The position numbers and the translations under genes are program-made. This document shows, piece by piece, positions 5,920-6,601 of a DNA stretch of 6,601 nt. A model generated the notes under the pieces. That model had not been told where the DNA came from. It made no database searches and worked only from the letters and a program-made list of their open reading frames with translations. Origin of the DNA: Verrucomicrobiota bacterium (GTDB taxonomy: Bacteria; Verrucomicrobiota; Verrucomicrobiia; Chthoniobacterales; UBA10450). The stretch lies in contig QHMQ01000080.1 of NCBI GenBank assembly GCA_003217835.1, forward strand, positions 1 through 6,601, given 5' to 3'. The number at the start of each line of letters is the position of its first letter. The stretch's first letter is position 1.

Positions 5920-6601
5920 CTACTGCGTTCGTTCGGCTGTGATCATCGTTTTCGAAAGACATGGCGCGTCAGGATCGGCCAGATTCGGTGCCTCCTGATC
6001 TGGCTGATCGAACATTTGTCTTCGGCAGCATGAATCTTCGGTGTCTTTCTGGATCAACGCCGCGATCAAGCGAGTATCTTCGTCTGGCGAAACCTGTCCG
6101 CCGGCGACTGTTTCCACCTGGAGGCTCTTAATCCATTCGTCGCTAACGCCATCAAGATGCATAAATGCGCGTTTAGCCAACGCTTCGGTATCGGTCTCCG
6201 GAGCCAGCATCTTCGCGACTTTCATCTCCCTACCGGCCGTGTGGACCGACTCCTCAGCCAATCTGACGCTTGGTACGTAGCGCAAACGCGCGAGGGCGGC
6301 GGTGTTCAGTTCGGGTGTTGAGGCGAGATATTTCTTTTCAACCGCGAGAAGCGCGGCGGTCTTCGGGTTGGTTTCGACCCACTTGGCGCCTTTCAACAAG
6401 GCGCGTGTGGCTGCCGCTGCTCTATGTGGATTGGCGTCGACCCATTTGCCGTTAGCGATCACCTCGCAGCAATATTCGCTGGCGTAGGGCTCGTCTACTA
6501 TCTGGTCGGCAATGTTTCTCACCTTCCCCTCCGCTATTAGCAAGCTACCGATCGGTTCGGCGTTGCAGACGGCGTCAACTTCGCCTTTGTCGATTGCCAG
6601 A
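5920..6601 (-). CDS. ABC transporter substrate-binding protein (NrtA/SsuA/NMT1-like), N-terminus cut by window edge
   Basis: Extracytoplasmic binding protein that would deliver the substrate to the permease encoded downstream. The frame is open to the right edge, so the visible 226 residues are the C-terminal part; the signal peptide and first lobe are outside. An internal TTG at 6543 is not the start, because family-like sequence continues upstream of it (AIDKGEVDAVCNAEPIGSLL, visible residues 2-21, the hinge/ligand region where NrtA-like proteins have a conserved Glu-Pro). Further family-like stretches are GKWVDANPHRAAAATRALLKG (51-71) and EMKVAKMLAPETDTEALAKRAF (125-146). Homologous proteins usually end soon after DEWIKSLQVETVAGGQ (154-169). 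Here about 57 further polar residues follow, including a Cys-Cys pair (191-192) and Cys214. Substrate class is uncertain; nitrate, sulfonate, taurine or pyrimidine-type ligands are all possible. Confidence 0.87.
   Translation of the reverse strand, partial: LAIDKGEVDAVCNAEPIGSLLIAEGKVRNIADQIVDEPYASEYCCEVIANGKWVDANPHRAAAATRALLKGAKWVETNPKTAALLAVEKKYLASTPELNTAALARLRYVPSVRLAEESVHTAGREMKVAKMLAPETDTEALAKRAFMHLDGVSDEWIKSLQVETVAGGQVSPDEDTRLIAALIQKDTEDSCCRRQMFDQPDQEAPNLADPDAPCLSKTMITAERTQ

Noticed and set aside
6541..6543. TTG at 6543 as start of the binding protein
   Set aside because: In-frame, family-like sequence continues upstream to the window edge, so the gene is truncated by the window.

Overview
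The window carries seven protein genes (two cut by its edges), one tRNA gene and one gene remnant. GC content is moderate. The fpg protein begins PELAEVE instead of the textbook PELPEVE, Shine-Dalgarno sequences are sparse, and unrelated housekeeping genes are mixed with a GT4 glycosyltransferase. From memory of family sequences this looks most like a soil Verrucomicrobiota (Chthoniobacterales / 'Udaeobacter'-like), but that placement is an inference and has not been tested.

Left part (1-1845): a divergent pair. On the minus strand is formamidopyrimidine-DNA glycosylase (mutM/fpg), whose C-terminal zinc finger lies beyond the left edge. On the plus strand is thioredoxin reductase (trxB). They share a 224-bp intergenic region (692-915) with no further gene. 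Both start codons have a -10-like hexamer ending exactly 5 bp upstream and no Shine-Dalgarno sequence, so both mRNAs may be leaderless. Both products deal with oxidative damage: one repairs oxidised DNA bases, the other maintains reduced thioredoxin.

Middle (1871-3873): a GT4-type glycosyltransferase starts 25 bp after trxB. It overlaps by ATGA with a GNAT-like acetyltransferase, so these two genes are probably translationally coupled. A tRNA-Thr(UGU) gene with encoded CCA follows. It has its own -35/-10 promoter with 17-bp spacing and a GC-rich discriminator.

Right part (3883-6601, minus strand): an ABC importer operon of the nitrate/sulfonate/taurine (NrtABD/SsuABC/TauABC) class, in the order substrate-binding protein (5' end outside the window), permease, ATPase. 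Permease and ATPase overlap by 7 bp. Immediately after the ATPase stop codon, in the same frame, lies a 150-bp piece that looks like the C-terminus of a second ATPase of the same family. It has no start codon of its own and ends 9 bp from the tRNA 3' end.

I found no CRISPR array, insertion sequence, phage gene or convincing intrinsic terminator. The most unusual points are the in-frame vestigial ATPase tail, the paired leaderless-type starts, the long N-terminal membrane extension of the permease, and the atypical C-terminal tail of the binding protein.
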